Assembly: GCA_007133745.1 (NCBI GenBank)
Contig: SLMC01000229.1
Location: 1-19,957, forward strand
Length of the DNA stretch: 19,957 nucleotides
Direction of reading: 5' to 3'
From: Kiritimatiellia bacterium
GTDB lineage: Bacteria > Verrucomicrobiota > Kiritimatiellia > UBA8416 > SLMC01
Under the pieces are notes generated by a model. It ran no database searches. It was not told where the DNA came from and saw nothing but the letters and a program-made list of their open reading frames with translations. Position numbers and translations under genes: made by a program. Each line of letters starts with the position of its first letter. The stretch's first letter is position 1. Positions 1 to 8,575 of the stretch are shown here, one piece after another.

Positions 1-590
1 GCAACGCGCGCCAGGGTCCTGGCGTCGGCCGGCTTGAATCCCTCGCAGGCGCGCGTCAGGGCGCGGCCCTTGTCGGTTATGATTTCGAGCGCGAACCGGT
101 CCGGCTCGACAGGCACAAGGAACATGTCGCATGCGCTGTTGTCCATCGGATCGATGCCCATGTCGAGAAAGAAAGCCGTCGGCGGAGCGGAGCACGCGCC
201 GCGCCCAATCACCGTCGTGGCGGCACGGCGCGCGAGATAAGGCTGATCGGGCGAGGGCTGGGCCGAAAACACGGCATCGAGCACGCCGATCGCCTTGACG
301 TCGCACGGATGCAAGCCGAACAAAACCTGCGCCTCCGGCGCCGGAGGCGGAACGATCCGCTCTTCGCCCTTTTCCAGACGATAGCCGAACAGGGTTTCGG
401 ACCGGGGCAGCAGGGCCTCTTTGGCCGTTGAACGCGGAACGACGCACGAAAGATCGAGCGCGTCCGCCGTCGCCAGCCACTCGAAGAAACAGACGCCGTC
501 GCGGCGGACGGGCGCCATGACTTTGTGCCGTTCCAGCAGTCGGGCGACGAAAGCGCCTGTTTCCGATTTTGGAATTATTCTCGTTTCCAT
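1..590 (-). CDS. HydB-like 4Fe-4S protein (sulfhydrogenase/Flx beta-type subunit), 3' end outside window
   Basis: The first 196 codons are visible, beginning METRIIPKSETGAF at 590 and running open to the left edge. The visible part has the signature FGLHPCDVKAIGVLD (about residues 91-105), followed by a G-R-G-A-C segment and N-S-A-C-D. This is the pattern of the N-terminal half of HydB/sulfhydrogenase beta and anaerobic sulfite reductase A-type proteins. The 4Fe-4S clusters of that family lie in the C-terminal half, which is off the window. The start lies 8 bases after the stop of the FrhB-like gene and has no clear Shine-Dalgarno, so translational coupling is likely. In HdrA-Flx-type loci such a protein passes electrons between an NAD(P)H-oxidising HydG/FlxA-like flavoprotein and the Hdr core, so I expect that partner just beyond position 1. 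The family call is fairly secure; the exact subunit name is not. Confidence 0.8.
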   Translation of the reverse strand, partial: METRIIPKSETGAFVARLLERHKVMAPVRRDGVCFFEWLATADALDLSCVVPRSTAKEALLPRSETLFGYRLEKGEERIVPPPAPEAQVLFGLHPCDVKAIGVLDAVFSAQPSPDQPYLARRAATTVIGRGACSAPPTAFFLDMGIDPMDNSACDMFLVPVEPDRFALEIITDKGRALTRACEGFKPADARTLARV

Positions 591-598
591 AAGAGGCG

Positions 599-1573
599 TC
601 ACATCGTAAAATCGTTCGGATCGTTCTGGTCGAACTCGCCGATAAACGGCGGGGCCTGCGCGTCGGCGCCGGCCTCGAATCCGTATTCCTTTTTCGCGAA
701 CGCGCGCAAGAAATCGTTGTACAAGCGCAAATCCACACCCATGGGACAGGCGCGAACGCAGGCGCCGCAACCGGTGCAGCGTCCGGCCAGATGCATCAGC
801 CGAAGCAGATGGAAGAACATGGCGTCGGCAGGGTCGGCGGTTCTCCCGGCGAGCCTGGGCCGGGTTATGTCGGCGAAACACTCCCGGCAATAGCAGGCCG
901 GGCACATAGCGCGGCAGGCGTGACAGAGGATGCACCGCTTCATCTCGTGCAGGAACTTCCGCCAGCGCTCGTCCCGCGACATTTGCCGCAACGCCTCGAC
1001 ATCCCCGAACGCTTCCGGCGCCGCCGACTGCTCGACGGGATCGGCGATCAGACAGTCGGCGAGCAGCGGATTGCGCACGGAACAGCCCCGGCAGCCGGGA
1101 TAAACCGCTTCGCTCAGCGGAACAACCTTCTCCTCCCTGTCGCAGACAACGCGGACTTGATCCTTTTCCAGCGTCGCGCCTGAAGGGGCGTCGCAGCCGG
1201 TGATCCGGGCCAGGGCGCTCGGATCGATCACGCCGGCGCATGGGGCGCCGATCACGACGATACGGTCCCGATCGACCTGTTTTTCCTGGATCAGGCCGAT
1301 TAGCGAGCGGGAATCGCAACCTTTGACGACAACGGCGACTTTTTTATCCTTGAACTTATGCAGGAGATTGACCAGGTTCATCGCGCAGCGCGCGTCGAAC
1401 ACGAGCTTATCCTTGTTTCCGCCGGCAGGGTCGGCGCCGGAACGGTCGGCATGCAGGATCAGCGGCGCGGCCGCGAGCGGCAACGTGCCGGCTTGCCAGC
1501 CGATCAGCACATCCGCTTTTCCGTCGGCCAGCCATTCGGCGGCGATTGTTTTCAGGTCGGTTCTTTCAGTCAT
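599..1573 (-). CDS. FrhB/FdhB-like 4Fe-4S dicluster electron-transfer protein (Flx-type subunit)
   Basis: This 324-residue protein has an N-terminal region resembling the FrhB/FdhB beta family (VVVKGCDSRSL at about 81-91, GAPCAG at 109-114, YPGCRGC at 158-164). A C-terminal ferredoxin-type domain carries two cubane motifs: C214-x2-C217-x2-C220-x3-C224-P and C266-x2-C269-x2-C272-x3-C276-P. There is no signal peptide or membrane segment, so it is cytoplasmic. Its start overlaps the 3' end of mvhD by 8 bases, and the HydB-like gene follows 8 bases after its stop, so the three are almost certainly co-translated. I infer that it relays electrons between the MvhD/HdrA core and the HydB-like subunit, as proposed for FlxB/FlxC. 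F420 binding cannot be decided from sequence. Full length. Confidence 0.82.
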   Translation of the reverse strand: MTERTDLKTIAAEWLADGKADVLIGWQAGTLPLAAAPLILHADRSGADPAGGNKDKLVFDARCAMNLVNLLHKFKDKKVAVVVKGCDSRSLIGLIQEKQVDRDRIVVIGAPCAGVIDPSALARITGCDAPSGATLEKDQVRVVCDREEKVVPLSEAVYPGCRGCSVRNPLLADCLIADPVEQSAAPEAFGDVEALRQMSRDERWRKFLHEMKRCILCHACRAMCPACYCRECFADITRPRLAGRTADPADAMFFHLLRLMHLAGRCTGCGACVRACPMGVDLRLYNDFLRAFAKKEYGFEAGADAQAPPFIGEFDQNDPNDFTM

Positions 1574-2009
1574 AGCGCACCTGTGCTTTCGCCATCTGCG
1601 TATTGGGGCCCAGTTTCACAATGGTATCGGTCATCTGTTTCATCACATCGGCGAACCGGGCGCCTTCGGCGGCGGAAATCCACGAGAACCGGACGCGGCC
1701 TTCCTCGATACCCGCAAAATCGAGCAGGCGGGCGAGCAGATGAAATTTGCGCCGCGCATGATAATTGCCGGTCAGGTAATGGCAGTCGCCGGGATGACAT
1801 CCGGACACAAGAACGCCATCGTATCCCTGGCACAGCCCTTTCAGGATATAGGCCGGGTTCACGCGACCGGAACACGGCACCTTGACGATCCTTATGTTCG
1901 GCGGATACTGGTAACGGCTCACGCCCGCCAGATCCGCGCCGGCATACGAACACCAGGTGCACAGGAAAGCGAGTATTTTGGGTTCCCAATCCGCAACGTT
2001 CTCTTTCAT
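1566..2009 (-). CDS. mvhD: MvhD-family [2Fe-2S] electron-transfer subunit (FlpD/FlxD-like)
   Basis: A 147-residue protein of the MvhD/FlpD (hydrogenase delta) family, which carries electrons into HdrA from a partner dehydrogenase or hydrogenase. The conserved cysteines are visible: C17-x2-C20 (FLCTWCSYAGAD), C46 (VPCSGRVNP), C60, and the C71-HPGD-C76-H motif. The gene overlaps the hdrA stop by ATGA (start at 2009, hdrA TGA at 2006-2008), a standard coupling signal that fixes the start. Longer in-frame extensions upstream run inside hdrA in another frame and were discarded. No NiFe-hydrogenase gene (MvhA/MvhG) is in the window; the next genes are FrhB-like and HydB-like, so the donor is more likely an NAD(P)H-linked Flx-type module than H2. 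Confidence 0.92.
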   Translation of the reverse strand: MKENVADWEPKILAFLCTWCSYAGADLAGVSRYQYPPNIRIVKVPCSGRVNPAYILKGLCQGYDGVLVSGCHPGDCHYLTGNYHARRKFHLLARLLDFAGIEEGRVRFSWISAAEGARFADVMKQMTDTIVKLGPNTQMAKAQVRYD

Positions 2010-5000
2010 AAGGCCATGATCTCCGCAACGACCTGTTCGTCCGTGCTCCCTTTCAGGGTCATGGCGCCGCATCGGCAACTGGCCGCGCAGACGCCGCATC
2101 CCTTGCACAGCGCAAGGTTGACCTTGGGCAGCAGGCGTTCTTCCCTGCCGATCCTCTGCAGCTCCATGCCGATCGCGTTGAAGGCGCACATTTTTTCGCA
2201 CAGCCCGCAAGCCGAACAGCGCTCCGCATTGACGACGCTCACGGTTCCATGCGCTTCCAGGGCCTTTTGCGAAAGCAACGCGCATATCCGGGCCGCCGCG
2301 GCCAGCGCCTGCGCCGCCGACTCTTCCGCCGCCTTCGGCCCGTGCGCCAGACCCGCGAGATAGACGCCTTCGGTGGCGAACTCGACGGGCCGCAATTTCG
2401 CATGGGCTTCCATGAAAAAGCCGTCGTGGTTGACCGGAACCTTCAACTGTCTGGCCAAGGCGTCGTTCGCTTCGCGATCGGCCTCGATACCCGCGGCGAG
2501 CACGACGTAATCGGCTTTGATCTCGATGCGCCGATCAAGCAGCGGGTCCTTGAAAACAACCGTCGGCGCCGGATGCGTGCGACCCGATTTTTTGCCGACT
2601 TTCACGTCCGGCCGACTGTCAAGCTCGAACCGCACGAACAACACGCCCTTGTCGCGGGCCTCGGCATAGAGCAGCTCGCGCTCGCCATAGGTGCGAATGT
2701 CCCTGTGCAGCACAAGAACCTCCATGTCGGGCCGCTGCTCCTTAACGCGGATGGCGGCCCGAACGGTTCGCGAACAGCAGACACGGCTGCAATACGAACG
2801 CGGCGCTTCGCGCGAACCGACGCATTGAATCATGACGACGCTTTTGGCCCGCGCGCCGAGTCCCGCGTCCAGTTTGGCGTCGAACTCGGTCTGGGTGACA
2901 ATTCTTTCGCTTCGACCGTACCCGTAGGCTTGAGGACGGGTTTCGCCGGCGCCTGTGGCCACGAGGATCGCGCCATGTTCGAAAGCGGTATTGTTGGACA
3001 GAACAGTATTGTAATTGCCGACGAATCCCTTGATTTCCCGCACCGACGTGTTCAGGCGAACCCGGATGCGGGGATGGGTCCGAACCGCTTTCGTCAGCGC
3101 CGTCAATTGGACCTTGATCTCCCGCATGCCCGGCGCGGGGCTCCGGTCGCGCAGGCTACCGCCCAGCTTATTGTCGCGCTCCACCAGGCAGACGTCGAAC
3201 CCCTGATCGGCGACGGCCAAAGCGCCGGTCATGCCGGCGAAGCCGCCGCCAACGACCAGCGCGCTGCGGGTCATCGGAAGGACCACGGCGGACAGCGGCT
3301 CCGCCAGGCGCGCCTTGGCGACCGCCATGCGGACCAGATCCCTGGATTTCGCGGTGGCGGCGGCCGGTTCGTTCTGGTGAACCCATGAACATTGATCGCG
3401 GATATTGGCCATGGCGAAAAGGTGCGGATTGAGACCCGCCTGCCGCAACGTCTCCTGAAAAAGCGGTTCATGGGTACGCGGCGAACAGGACGCCACGACC
3501 ACCCGGTTGAGACGATGCTCCAGAATCATCTCGCGAATATGGTCCTGCGTATCTTGCGAACAGGTATAAAGATTGTCCTCCGCGTAAACGACCGACGGCA
3601 AGGCTCGGGCGAATTCCGCGACATCGGGCACATCGACGACCCCGCCGATATTGATTCCGCAGTGGCAGACAAACACCCCGGTCCGCACGGGTTCGGAGGC
3701 CACGTCTCGTTCCGGCGGGAACGCGCGTTCCCGCGTCAACGTGTCGCGCGCCTCGCGCAACAGCCGGCCGGCTTCGCATGCGGCGGCGCTCGCCTGAATA
3801 ACGGTTTCAGGGATGTCCTTCGGGCCCGACGCGGCGCCGCCGACGAATACGCCCGATCGAGATGTTTGCAGCGTATGGACGGGATCGGTCCAGAAAAATC
3901 CGTCCGCATTGACCCGCACGCCCAGCTTTTCGGCCAGGGCTCGGGCCTGGGCGGGCGGTTCGAGCCCCGTCGAGAGAACCACCATGTCGAACGGCTCGTC
4001 GGCAACCGGACCGGACTCCGGCGCATAGCGCACCACAAGTCGGCCCGTCTCGTTGTCCCTCGACACGCCACCGGGTCGCGCGCGCACGAAACGGACGCCG
4101 TACTCCGATTTGGCGCGCTCGTAGTACGTGTCGAAATCCTTTCCGAACGCGCGCATGTCCATGAAAAAAACGGTCGCCTCGACCCCTTTCATGTGTTCCT
4201 TGGCGATCACCGCCTCCTTGATGGCGTACATGCAGCATACCGAGGAGCAATACCTGTTCCGGCAGGAAATATCCCGCGAACCGACGCATTGAAGAAAGGC
4301 GATTTTTTTCGGGGCTGTGCCGTCCGATATGCGACGCACATGCCCGGAGAACGGACCCGATGCGGAGAGGATTCGCTCGAACTCCAGACTGGTGACGACG
4401 TCGGGGTAGCGGCTGTAGCCTAAATCGTATTCGCGCGAAGGCTGGAAATCCTCGAAGCCGGGCACGGCGATAACGGCGCCGACCTTGAACTGGACGATCT
4501 CGTCTTCCTGATCGTGCCGAATCGCCTGCGCTTGACACGCCTCGACGCAGGCCATGCACTCGGAACACATGGCGCAATGCAGACAGCGCTTCGCCTCCGC
4601 AACCGCTTGTTCTTCCGTCAGCGCGCCTTCCACCTCGCTGAAATCGCGGATGCGCGTCTCGATCGCCAATTCCGGGCCGTACTGGCGGGGCTCGAGAGGC
4701 TGTTTCCCGTCCGGCGCGGGCGGATCGGAGACAATCGACTCGTCGGCGACCCGGGCAGACGGCTCGAACGGCGCGCCGCGCAGAAAGCTGTCCACGGCCC
4801 GGGCCGCTTTTTTGCCTTCGGCGATGGCGCCGATCACGGAGCCCGGCCCTGTGACCGCATCGCCTGCGGCGAACACGCCGGGCAGGCCGACGGCGCCGGT
4901 CCGCTCGTCGGCGGCGAACGTGCCCCATCGCGTCAAGCTCGCATCGGCTAGCTCGGCGTCCTCGGACAGGTCCACCTTCTGACCGATGGCGGCGATCGCC

Positions 5001-6520
5001 ATATCGGTCTCGAGATCGAACTCGGAGCCCGGAACGGGTTCCGGCCTGGAACGTCCGCTGGCGTCGGGCTCGCCCAGTCTCATGCGGATGCACGTCATGC
5101 CGGAAACCTTGCCGTCGGCTCCGCGGAAACGCACGGGCGCGGCGAGGAAATGGAACTGAACGCCTTCCTGTTCCGCCGCATCGATTTCGAACGGGATCGC
5201 GGGCATTTCCGAGCGCGATCTGCGATAGACAACCGTCACGCGCTCGGCGCCCAGCCGCAGCGCAGTGCGAGCGGAATCAATGGCGGAGTTTCCGCCGCCG
5301 ATCACCGTCACGCGCCGGCCGACACGCGCCGTCGCGCCCGAGTTCACCTCGCGCAGAAAGGCGATGGCATCGGTCACGCCGGCAAGCTCCTCGCCCTCGA
5401 CGCTCAGTCTCGCGCCGGACTGCGCGCCGACGGCCATGATCAGCGCCTTGAACCCCTTCGCCCGCAAAGCGGCCCATGTGATATCGGTCCCGAACCGCCG
5501 CCCGAGCTTGAGTACCACCCCTTCGTCGAGCACGTCCCGGATATCGGCTTCGAGGACGTCCGGCGGCAAACGATAGTCCGGGATGCCCCAGGCGAGCATG
5601 CCGCCGGCCCGGGACGCCGCGTCGAAAATTGCGGGCCGGTACCCCTTGCGCGCCAGTTCCCGCGCCGCAGCGAGTCCGGCCGGTCCGCTGCCGACAATGG
5701 CGACCTTCTCGAGTTTTTGGTCGGGGCCGGTTCCGGCCCGCGTCCCGCCCTCGACACGGCGCTTGTCGGCCAGAAACCGCTTAATGGCGCAGATGGAAAC
5801 CGGTTCGTCGAAATGGCTCAGATGGCAATGATCCTCGCACGGATGGTGACAAACCCGGCCCAGAACGCCCGGCAACGGCGCGGCGTCCAGAATGGCGTCG
5901 AGCGCTTCATCGAACCGTCCTTCCGCGGCCAGCGCGACATAGGCGTTGATGTTGATTCCCGCCGGACAGCCGACCCGGCAAGGGCTCCGGCCGTGCTTGT
6001 CTATGACAAAGGCGTTGGGATACGCCTGCGGACAAGGCCGGAAAACGGCTTGGCGTTCCCCGATCCCGCCGTCGAACTCGTTGGCGGCTACTATGGGGCA
6101 CACCTTGGCGCATTCGCCGCAGCCGGTACACGTCGTCAAGTCCACGTATCGGGCGCGCTTACGCACCCTGACGGTGAAGTCTCCGGCCTCGCCCGACACG
6201 TCCTCGAGCTCGGCCCATGTTATCGTTTCGATGTTCAAATGCCGACCGCACTCGACAATTTTCGGGGAAAGAATGCACATCGAGCAGTCGTTGGTCGGGA
6301 ACGTCTTGTCCAACCGGGCCATGTGCCCGCCTATGGCGGGCGAATTTTCGAGCAGATAGACCTTCTGGCCCGATTCCGCCAAATCGAGCGCCGCCTGGAT
6401 GCCGGCGATGCCGCCGCCCACCACCAGCGCCGCTCCGATTTTTTCGGGTTTATGTCGTTTCGCAATCATGAGCGCCTTCATGTCGTCTTTCCGACCGGAT
6501 TCATCCTTCACGGTCGACAT
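2006..6520 (-). CDS. hdrA: Giant HdrA: two HdrA modules with an inserted GltD/NfnB-like NAD(P)H module
   Basis: A 1504-residue iron-sulfur flavoprotein. Residues 33-110 are an HdrA FAD segment (GGGIAG 35-40, FPTNDCSMCILSPK). A ferredoxin motif follows (C131/134/137/141). Residues 160-580 are a GltD/NfnB-like insert: Cys motifs C181/C185 and C224/C228/C232, FAD GSGPAG 277-282, NAD(P) site GGGNSAIDSART 408-419 with VYRR 431-434, and AAGDAVTGPGSVIGAIAEG 551-569. Residues 640-930 resume HdrA: clusters C646-C662, CVGSR 745-749, YCSSVCC 757-763. A second full HdrA runs from VFVCHCG (949-955) through GGGFAG 1091-1096 and CVGSRE 1233-1238 to two ferredoxin clusters (C1435-C1445, C1472-C1482). Classical HdrA is about 650 residues. 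Its likely role is the flavin bifurcation hub of the MetFV complex. The start overlaps hdrC by 20 bases; an alternative ATG at 6481 (MKALMIAKRH) avoids the overlap and is nearly as likely. Confidence 0.9.
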   Translation of the reverse strand: MSTVKDESGRKDDMKALMIAKRHKPEKIGAALVVGGGIAGIQAALDLAESGQKVYLLENSPAIGGHMARLDKTFPTNDCSMCILSPKIVECGRHLNIETITWAELEDVSGEAGDFTVRVRKRARYVDLTTCTGCGECAKVCPIVAANEFDGGIGERQAVFRPCPQAYPNAFVIDKHGRSPCRVGCPAGININAYVALAAEGRFDEALDAILDAAPLPGVLGRVCHHPCEDHCHLSHFDEPVSICAIKRFLADKRRVEGGTRAGTGPDQKLEKVAIVGSGPAGLAAARELARKGYRPAIFDAASRAGGMLAWGIPDYRLPPDVLEADIRDVLDEGVVLKLGRRFGTDITWAALRAKGFKALIMAVGAQSGARLSVEGEELAGVTDAIAFLREVNSGATARVGRRVTVIGGGNSAIDSARTALRLGAERVTVVYRRSRSEMPAIPFEIDAAEQEGVQFHFLAAPVRFRGADGKVSGMTCIRMRLGEPDASGRSRPEPVPGSEFDLETDMAIAAIGQKVDLSEDAELADASLTRWGTFAADERTGAVGLPGVFAAGDAVTGPGSVIGAIAEGKKAARAVDSFLRGAPFEPSARVADESIVSDPPAPDGKQPLEPRQYGPELAIETRIRDFSEVEGALTEEQAVAEAKRCLHCAMCSECMACVEACQAQAIRHDQEDEIVQFKVGAVIAVPGFEDFQPSREYDLGYSRYPDVVTSLEFERILSASGPFSGHVRRISDGTAPKKIAFLQCVGSRDISCRNRYCSSVCCMYAIKEAVIAKEHMKGVEATVFFMDMRAFGKDFDTYYERAKSEYGVRFVRARPGGVSRDNETGRLVVRYAPESGPVADEPFDMVVLSTGLEPPAQARALAEKLGVRVNADGFFWTDPVHTLQTSRSGVFVGGAASGPKDIPETVIQASAAACEAGRLLREARDTLTRERAFPPERDVASEPVRTGVFVCHCGINIGGVVDVPDVAEFARALPSVVYAEDNLYTCSQDTQDHIREMILEHRLNRVVVASCSPRTHEPLFQETLRQAGLNPHLFAMANIRDQCSWVHQNEPAAATAKSRDLVRMAVAKARLAEPLSAVVLPMTRSALVVGGGFAGMTGALAVADQGFDVCLVERDNKLGGSLRDRSPAPGMREIKVQLTALTKAVRTHPRIRVRLNTSVREIKGFVGNYNTVLSNNTAFEHGAILVATGAGETRPQAYGYGRSERIVTQTEFDAKLDAGLGARAKSVVMIQCVGSREAPRSYCSRVCCSRTVRAAIRVKEQRPDMEVLVLHRDIRTYGERELLYAEARDKGVLFVRFELDSRPDVKVGKKSGRTHPAPTVVFKDPLLDRRIEIKADYVVLAAGIEADREANDALARQLKVPVNHDGFFMEAHAKLRPVEFATEGVYLAGLAHGPKAAEESAAQALAAAARICALLSQKALEAHGTVSVVNAERCSACGLCEKMCAFNAIGMELQRIGREERLLPKVNLALCKGCGVCAASCRCGAMTLKGSTDEQVVAEIMAL

Positions 6521-6962
6521 TCAGCTTTGTCCGCCAGTCCTCGAGACTGCGGCGACCGGCGGCGATCTCGGCCATCATCCTGTTGCGCAGTTCGAGCGTC
6601 ATGCGGCCGGCCTCGAGCACGGTCTCCTGAAGCGAGGCGTCCGCGCAGCCTTCCGCAACGGCCATCTCGCGCAACGCCCTTATGATTTCCCTGAACTTCA
6701 CGTTCTGCGGACATTTGGCCGTACAGGCATAGCATTGAATGCAGCGCCAAATCATGGGCGAGGCAAGCGTCTCGGTCCGCAGCCCCAGCAGCACCTGGCG
6801 GATGATCTTGCGCGGATTGAACTCCGGCTCGATTTCCGACACGGGGCAGCAGGCGGTGCAGGTGCCGCACGCGAAACAAAGCCCTATATTCTCTCCGCCC
6901 GCACGGGCGGCCACGTCATGCCTGAAAGAGCGATCGAGCGTCTTGCTGTCGATTGTTTCCAT
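6501..6962 (-). CDS. hdrC: HdrC-like heterodisulfide-reductase iron-sulfur subunit
   Basis: A 153-residue HdrC-type protein with two cubane motifs: C29-x2-C32-x2-C35-x3-C39-P (CFACGTCTACCP) and C74-x2-C77-x2-C80-x3-C84-P (CIQCYACTAKCP). The segment FNPRKIIRQVLLGLR between them is typical of the family. It normally bridges HdrA to HdrB. The start ATG at 6962 lies 3 bases beyond the metF stop, with GGAGA about 7 bases upstream, and the 3' end overlaps the longest reading of hdrA. No HdrB gene follows it, unlike in classical hdrCBA clusters, so it may connect HdrA directly to MetFV (inference). No membrane helices, so it is cytoplasmic and not a QmoC/DsrM type. Confidence 0.92.
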   Translation of the reverse strand: METIDSKTLDRSFRHDVAARAGGENIGLCFACGTCTACCPVSEIEPEFNPRKIIRQVLLGLRTETLASPMIWRCIQCYACTAKCPQNVKFREIIRALREMAVAEGCADASLQETVLEAGRMTLELRNRMMAEIAAGRRSLEDWRTKLNVDREG

Positions 6963-6965
6963 CGC

Positions 6966-7916
6966 CTATTCTCCATTCTTTCTCAATCCGGCCTTCTCCA
7001 CGATTTCCGCCACCTTTTCCTCCCACTCGATCGCCATGACATGGATGCCGGCCACACCCTCGATTTGACGAATCCGTTCAATCTGCTCGACACAGATCCG
7101 GATGCCCTCCTCCTTCGGATCCTTCGCGTCGGCCATGCGTTTGACATAATCGTCCGGCACAATAATTCCGGCGACTTGGTCGCGCATGTATCTGGCCATG
7201 CCGGCGGATTTCAGAGGCGTGACACCCGCGAGGATTTTGCATGCCCTGTGCAGGCCCCTGTCGCGCACGTGCTCCATCCATCTGGAAAAGCGGTCCATAT
7301 CGTAAATGCACTGGGTCTGAACGAAATCGACGCCGGCCTTCACCTTCTTCTCCAGGCGGGCCGCGCGGAACTCGAACGGATCGCCGAACGGATTGGCGGC
7401 GGCGCCGATGTACATTCTCGGCTCTTTCGGTTCGGATTTTTTCGAGGTCCTGATGTCCTGGCCGCACGCGAAGACCTTGTCGTCCCGCATCCGTTTCACC
7501 ATGCGCACCAGTTGCAACGAATCCAGATCGAAGACATAGCGGGCGTCGGCATGGTTGCCGAAACACTGATGATCGCCGGTAAGGCACAGCATGTTGCGGA
7601 TGCCAAGCAAATAGGCGCCCAGCACATCGGCCTGAATAGCCAGCCTGTTGCGGTCGCGGCAGGTCATCTGCATGATCGGCTCCAGCCCCATGTCCAGCGC
7701 CAGCTTGGCGGTGGCGATGCTCGAGACCCTGACAATGGCCGTCTGGTTGTCCGTAATGTTGACGGCGTCGACCACGCCTTTAAGACAGGCCGCTTTTTTA
7801 GCGATAGCGTCGATATCCGCGCTTTTCGGCGGGCCCAGCTCGGCCGTAACGGCGAACCCGCCCGCCGCGAGCTTCTTCTCCAGGCCACTCCCCGATTTAC
7901 AGGCGTTGTCGTTCAT
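6966..7916 (-). CDS. metF: 5,10-methylenetetrahydrofolate reductase, catalytic subunit
   Basis: A 316-residue MTHFR TIM-barrel protein that reduces methylene-THF to methyl-THF, the last folate step of the methyl branch. Visible family features are TAELGPP with the likely catalytic Glu at 26, NITDNQ 53-58, MTCRDRNR 84-91, CLTGDHQ 111-117, and FVQTQCIYD 198-206, which contains the active-site Gln region. The start at 7916 makes an ATGA overlap with metV (stop 7913-7915). A longer open frame reaching 8420 lies inside metV in another frame and is not coding. Next to metV and the Hdr genes this is the MetF of a MetFV-Hdr type complex, where the reductant reaches flavin through iron-sulfur partners and not by direct NAD(P)H oxidation. 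The sequence does not show which electron donor is used. Confidence 0.96.
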   Translation of the reverse strand: MNDNACKSGSGLEKKLAAGGFAVTAELGPPKSADIDAIAKKAACLKGVVDAVNITDNQTAIVRVSSIATAKLALDMGLEPIMQMTCRDRNRLAIQADVLGAYLLGIRNMLCLTGDHQCFGNHADARYVFDLDSLQLVRMVKRMRDDKVFACGQDIRTSKKSEPKEPRMYIGAAANPFGDPFEFRAARLEKKVKAGVDFVQTQCIYDMDRFSRWMEHVRDRGLHRACKILAGVTPLKSAGMARYMRDQVAGIIVPDDYVKRMADAKDPKEEGIRICVEQIERIRQIEGVAGIHVMAIEWEEKVAEIVEKAGLRKNGE

Positions 7917-8575
7917 CGCAAGTCCGCCATGTCTTCCCTTGAAAGTCTTCTCGGCCCGCCCGAATGGGTTTTCGACCAATCCCTCGGCTCGGCGATTGCG
8001 TCGAGGACATCCATCCGTCCGAGCGCTTTCAGCCGGTCGTGCACGAGTTGCCAGGCGCACTCGATACGCTCCGGGTCGACCTCGCACATTCCGTTCGCCG
8101 ATCCGCCGCACGGCCCGTTCAGCAGCGATTTGGAGCAGCGCGCGACGGGACAAACCGCGCCGAAAACGCCGAGCGAGCAATCGCCGCAAGCGAGACAGTT
8201 TTCCGACCATTGCCCGGCCCCGTCGTTCGTGCCCATGAACCGGGTGTTCAGCGCCGGATACACCGGTTTGCCGGGAAAAAGGCGGGCGGCCATTTGAACG
8301 CCCACCCCGCAGGCGAGCGACAGAATAGCGTCGCACCGTTCCGCCTGTTCCCGAACGGCATCGAAAAATTCGGCGTCGCACTGTCGTTCGAGGGTGGCTT
8401 CCTCCACCGTCATGCGACATCCGAGCCGCACGATGGAGGCCAGAGTCGACACCTCGCGTTGGCCGCCGGACAAGCAGACCGTCACGCAGCCGCCGCAGCC
8501 CAGCGCCAAAACGCGCTTGTGGCCCGCCACCAGCGCCACGATCTCCTCCATCGGTTTTTGTTCGGCAACAATCAT
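7913..8575 (-). CDS. metV: MetV: MTHFR C-terminal-domain iron-sulfur/zinc protein
   Basis: A 220-residue Cys-rich protein of the methylene-THF reductase C-terminal domain family, the small partner of MetF in acetogens. The N-terminal part has LGCGGCVTVC (C27, C30, C34) and further cysteines at 53, 66, 81 and 89. The C-terminal part has NCLACGDC (C127, C130, C133), CPVARC (C142, C147), LLNGPCGG (C156) and GMCEV (C164), which is the hallmark of this family. In Moorella-type complexes MetV links MetF to the Hdr subunits and holds iron-sulfur clusters. The gene overlaps the upstream HdrA-MvhD fusion by ATGA (8572-8575) and overlaps metF by ATGA, so stoichiometric co-translation is likely. Confidence 0.93.
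   Translation of the reverse strand: MIVAEQKPMEEIVALVAGHKRVLALGCGGCVTVCLSGGQREVSTLASIVRLGCRMTVEEATLERQCDAEFFDAVREQAERCDAILSLACGVGVQMAARLFPGKPVYPALNTRFMGTNDGAGQWSENCLACGDCSLGVFGAVCPVARCSKSLLNGPCGGSANGMCEVDPERIECAWQLVHDRLKALGRMDVLDAIAEPRDWSKTHSGGPRRLSREDMADLR

Noticed and set aside
3807..5093. A 428-codon minus-strand frame inside hdrA, and a 740-codon one inside the HdrA-MvhD gene (8924-11146).
   Set aside because: Both are Arg-rich shifted-frame shadows with no conserved motifs, while the true frames carry cofactor sites in order. They do not indicate a frameshift.
7917..8420. An N-terminal extension of metF by 168 codons.
   Set aside because: The segment is metV in a different frame, and the ATGA junction at 7913-7916 gives the expected MetF length.
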